From contig NZ_AMSF01000072.1 in NCBI RefSeq assembly GCF_000334915.1, forward strand, positions 1 to 49,979: DNA of 49,979 nt, given 5' to 3'. Source of the stretch: Dyella ginsengisoli LA-4 (GTDB lineage Bacteria > Pseudomonadota > Gammaproteobacteria > Xanthomonadales > Rhodanobacteraceae). The translations under genes were made by a program, and so were the position numbers. Below are positions 48,580 to 49,979 of this stretch, one piece after another. The notes below the pieces were generated by a model, which worked only from the letters and a program-made list of their open reading frames with translations, was not told the origin of the DNA and ran no database searches. Each line of letters opens with the position of its first letter. Position 1 is the stretch's first letter.

Positions 48580-49098
48580 CTAAGGTTGAACACCCGGAGA
48601 AAACAATCCATATTTGCCGCGTAATTCATACCTGTAGTCACCCGCCACGGGTGCGCTCTCGATGGACAATACGCCACGCGTGAGCGAATAGGTATAGGTC
48701 GGTCGGCCACGGTACTTGGGTGACCGACAAGTGATGAGGTAAGCATCACCTCTCGATTGCGCGACAGTCTGGCAGGACACGTCGTGGTATTTCCATTGTT
48801 TCATCGGCATGGCTTTGGGAATGACGATCTCAAGCATGCCGGTTAGGCAGTAGAAGTCTTTGTTGCTGCAATCCTTGTAATTGTTGGTGATCACGTCAGC
48901 CGGATTGTTGATACGCGCATCCGGTTTTCCCTGTATGGCGACATCATGAGTTGTGACGTTGATGACAATGGATGTGCTTTTTGATCTTCCGGTCCCGTCG
49001 TATATATAACCCGCGACCTGCTCGGCGCTGTCCGCCGCAGGGACTAAGCGAAATACCAAGACGAAACCAAGCGCAAGAAGAGGCGCTACACGTCGCAT
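48580..49098 (-). CDS. cassette-encoded exported protein, unknown
   Basis: A 172-aa protein with a signal peptide (MRRVAPLLALGFVLVFRLVP, cleavage near ADSA) and an AT-richer gene than the chromosome. The mature part has four Cys (CSNKDFYC, then SCQTV and ITC), suggesting two disulfides in the periplasm, and strand-rich segments (IYDGTGRSKSTSIVINVTTH split). No family is recognised. It lies between a full attC (49156-49215) and the half site at 48439, so it is the third visible cassette. Confidence 0.7.
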   Translation of the reverse strand: MRRVAPLLALGFVLVFRLVPAADSAEQVAGYIYDGTGRSKSTSIVINVTTHDVAIQGKPDARINNPADVITNNYKDCSNKDFYCLTGMLEIVIPKAMPMKQWKYHDVSCQTVAQSRGDAYLITCRSPKYRGRPTYTYSLTRGVLSIESAPVAGDYRYELRGKYGLFSPGVQP

Positions 49099-49155
49099 GG
49101 GTTATTTGTTTCCATCTGGGTGGCCAAATACGTCACGCAAGTGAGTCTTCGACAA

Positions 49156-49215
49156 GGCTAACGCTTGAGTTAAGCGGCGCGCGTCAGCGCGTCCGCGTTG
49201 AACGACTGGTTAGGC
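49156..49215 (-). other. attC recombination site (60 bp)
   Basis: On the minus strand it runs from GCCTAAC (R'' box) to GTTAGCC (R' box), with CCGCTTAACTCAAGC near the 3' side and TCGTTCAACGCGG near the 5' side. This matches the classical 59-base element of aadA-type cassettes closely. The R'' TAA serves as stop for the upstream cassette ORF. Confidence 0.9.
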
Positions 49216-49518
49216 AACACGCCGAGGTTGTGCAAGGTGCGCTTTGCCCTCTGTTGTTGCCGTAAATGCCGCTGAACAGTTGTGCTGGGCACTGACTGGT
49301 GCCCGAGCGCGAAAGTACATTCTCCCACGCTGGTTGATGCGCCAACGGATGAGCCCCAGCGCGGACAAGCGCCCAATGATAGATGAGAGCTCTTCAAAGG
49401 TGACATTTCGTTCGTAGAACGTTCCGAGCACTGGCCTTGCGGTCTTGAAGTGAACGAACTCGTCTTCAGCCATGGCCAAGACGCGATCTTCGATGTCGGT
49501 GAGTAGGAACTTATCCAT
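49210..49518 (-). CDS. cassette-encoded small protein, possible winged-helix
   Basis: The 102-aa ORF begins 3 nt after the attC at 49522 and stops on the TAA of the next attC, so it is a textbook cassette gene. Residues 7-70 (IEDRVLAMAEDEFVHFKTARP, EELSSIIGRLSALGLIRWR) look like a small winged-helix domain. The C-terminal 28 residues look like a low-complexity tail. No close family is recognised. There is no evident RBS; translation may rely on upstream coupling. Confidence 0.7.
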   Translation of the reverse strand: MDKFLLTDIEDRVLAMAEDEFVHFKTARPVLGTFYERNVTFEELSSIIGRLSALGLIRWRINQRGRMYFRARAPVSAQHNCSAAFTATTEGKAHLAQPRRVA

Positions 49519-49521
49519 GTT

Positions 49522-49579
49522 GCCTAACGCTGGAGTTAAGCGGCGCCGGTACGGCGTCCGCTTGGACGAACAGTTAGAT
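49522..49579 (-). other. attC recombination site (58 bp)
   Basis: On the minus strand it runs from ATCTAAC (R'') to GTTAGGC (R'), with TCGTCCAAGCGGACGC and GCCGCTTAACTCCAGC between. It aligns with the 49156 site along its length. The GTTAGGC cut site is 3 bp before the ATG of the following cassette ORF. Confidence 0.9.
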
Positions 49580-49855
49580 GCTTGCGCCGGCCCACATCAG
49601 GCCGATGACAAGCAACTGCACAACTACCGAGCCGAGATAGAAACGCCAGCCTGGTGGCCGCCCGATATTGGCTTGGACGTTGGTGTAGGCCAGCACATAG
49701 AAGTAGGAATATGGCAGAAGTGCAACGAAGGCAAAAAGGATCAACCAGACGGAGCTGAGGCTTTGTGTGCAGATCAGGGTCGTGACAAACCACGGTATAC
49801 CCAACAGCAGCATGCGACGTACTTCGCGCTTGTTTAGTCCTGCAACAACGATCAT
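49574..49855 (-). CDS. cassette-encoded membrane protein, unknown
   Basis: A 93-aa protein with three hydrophobic helices (about 14-32, 34-55 and 70-90) and a YSYFYVLAYTNVQANIG loop. It stops on the TAA of the attC at 49522-49579. The start at 49855 (MIVVAGLNKREVRR) is chosen because it falls 16 nt inside the cassette, after the upstream attC; the longer in-frame reading crosses that attC. No family is recognised. Confidence 0.7.
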   Translation of the reverse strand: MIVVAGLNKREVRRMLLLGIPWFVTTLICTQSLSSVWLILFAFVALLPYSYFYVLAYTNVQANIGRPPGWRFYLGSVVVQLLVIGLMWAGASI

Positions 49856-49870
49856 GTGCTGTCCATTGCC

Positions 49871-49920
49871 ATCTAACGCCTGAGTTAAGCGGCGGCGAAG
49901 CCGTCCGCCTTGAACGAGTA
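49871..49920 (-). other. degenerate attC site
   Basis: The 3' side is intact (GTTAGAT, then GCCGCTTAACTCAGGC on the minus strand) and so is TCGTTCAAGGCGG. The R'' box RYYYAAC is replaced by an AT-rich TTTTTAC. It may still serve as one partner through its R' box or be inactive. Confidence 0.6.
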
Positions 49921-49979
49921 AAAAGAGACTTCCTCCCCTTTCGGCCTCGAGGGCCATGATGGTGTTGCGACACAACCGT

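Larger units (their letters stand above)
48439..49979 (-). mobile_element. integron gene-cassette array (distal end, continues past window)
   Basis: Two complete and two degenerate attC sites alternate with single-ORF cassettes, all in the same minus orientation. Base composition is visibly lower in G+C than the chromosome to the left. ORF stops in two cassettes coincide with the TAA of the next attC, the hallmark of integron cassettes. Cassettes read away from attI, so the integrase is expected beyond 49979 and 48439 is the old end of the array. No intI is present here. Confidence 0.85.

Noticed and set aside
48318-48749. 143-codon minus frame partly overlapping the cassette ORF
   Set aside because: It crosses the half attC and another ORF, with no start context or family features.
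48439-49979. An integron integrase or attI site inside the window
   Set aside because: No tyrosine-recombinase motif is found in any frame; by orientation it should lie beyond the right edge.

Overview
The window is about 50 kb of high-GC gammaproteobacterial chromosome. Gene content and protein sequences point to the order Lysobacterales (Xanthomonadales), most likely the Rhodanobacter/Dyella/Luteibacter group. The evidence is the glyoxylate pair with a divergent LysR regulator, the PLD-type PssA, ubiJ-ubiB, an ECF sigma/membrane-partner pair and aadA-like integron attC sites. This is an inference from the sequence; no database was searched. No rRNA, tRNA or CRISPR array was seen.

Left third (1-20.5 kb), mostly housekeeping: coproporphyrinogen oxidase (hemF), a secreted 18-residue-repeat solenoid protein, phosphoglycerate mutase (gpmA), a PII protein (glnK-like), ubiK, comM, a CPA1 antiporter, isocitrate lyase and malate synthase with a LysR regulator, an acyltransferase with the ribosome rescue factor arfB, truC, ubiJ-ubiB, trmL, and a large two-domain M16 metallopeptidase. 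Between comM and the antiporter a near-consensus sigma70 promoter lies just upstream of a strong intrinsic terminator with a C-rich loop, the layout of a small RNA or a short attenuated leader.

Centre (20.5-30.5 kb), the most unusual part. A tight five-gene minus-strand operon encodes a thermostable-hemolysin-family (GNAT/LuxI-like) protein, an adenylate-forming ligase, a heme-oxygenase-like diiron oxidase (HDO) with a complete ligand set, a TPR protein and an SDR reductase. A textbook -24/-12 sigma54 promoter precedes it. Next to it lie a porin plus small phosphate-binding-like periplasmic protein pair, and a histidine kinase with an NtrC-type sigma54 activator carrying GAFTGA. Together these look like a sigma54-regulated small-molecule pathway that has its own candidate sensor.

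Next (30.5-47.8 kb): a MarR-controlled aromatic-acid efflux set (aaeB-, aaeX- and aaeA-like), an ECF sigma factor with a four-helix membrane partner, pssA, GNAT, YdcH-like, ttcA, an aromatic/aspartate aminotransferase, rdgC, a YgjP-like metalloprotease, a membrane methyltransferase, an alpha/beta hydrolase, an M1 aminopeptidase and a glutathione S-transferase. A small EF-hand protein follows at about 48 kb.

Right end (48.4-49.98 kb): an integron gene-cassette array on the minus strand with two complete attC sites and two degenerate ones. It carries three lower-GC cassette ORFs of unknown function. The cassettes read leftward, so the integrase and attI should lie beyond the right edge.

Dispersed repeats punctuate the intergenic spaces: a REPIN-like pair at 16.4 kb, a palindrome with GAAA-looped arms at 41.0 kb, and GAGTGAGGAGTGA-type inverted repeats in two convergent gaps (1.2 and 7.9-8.1 kb).
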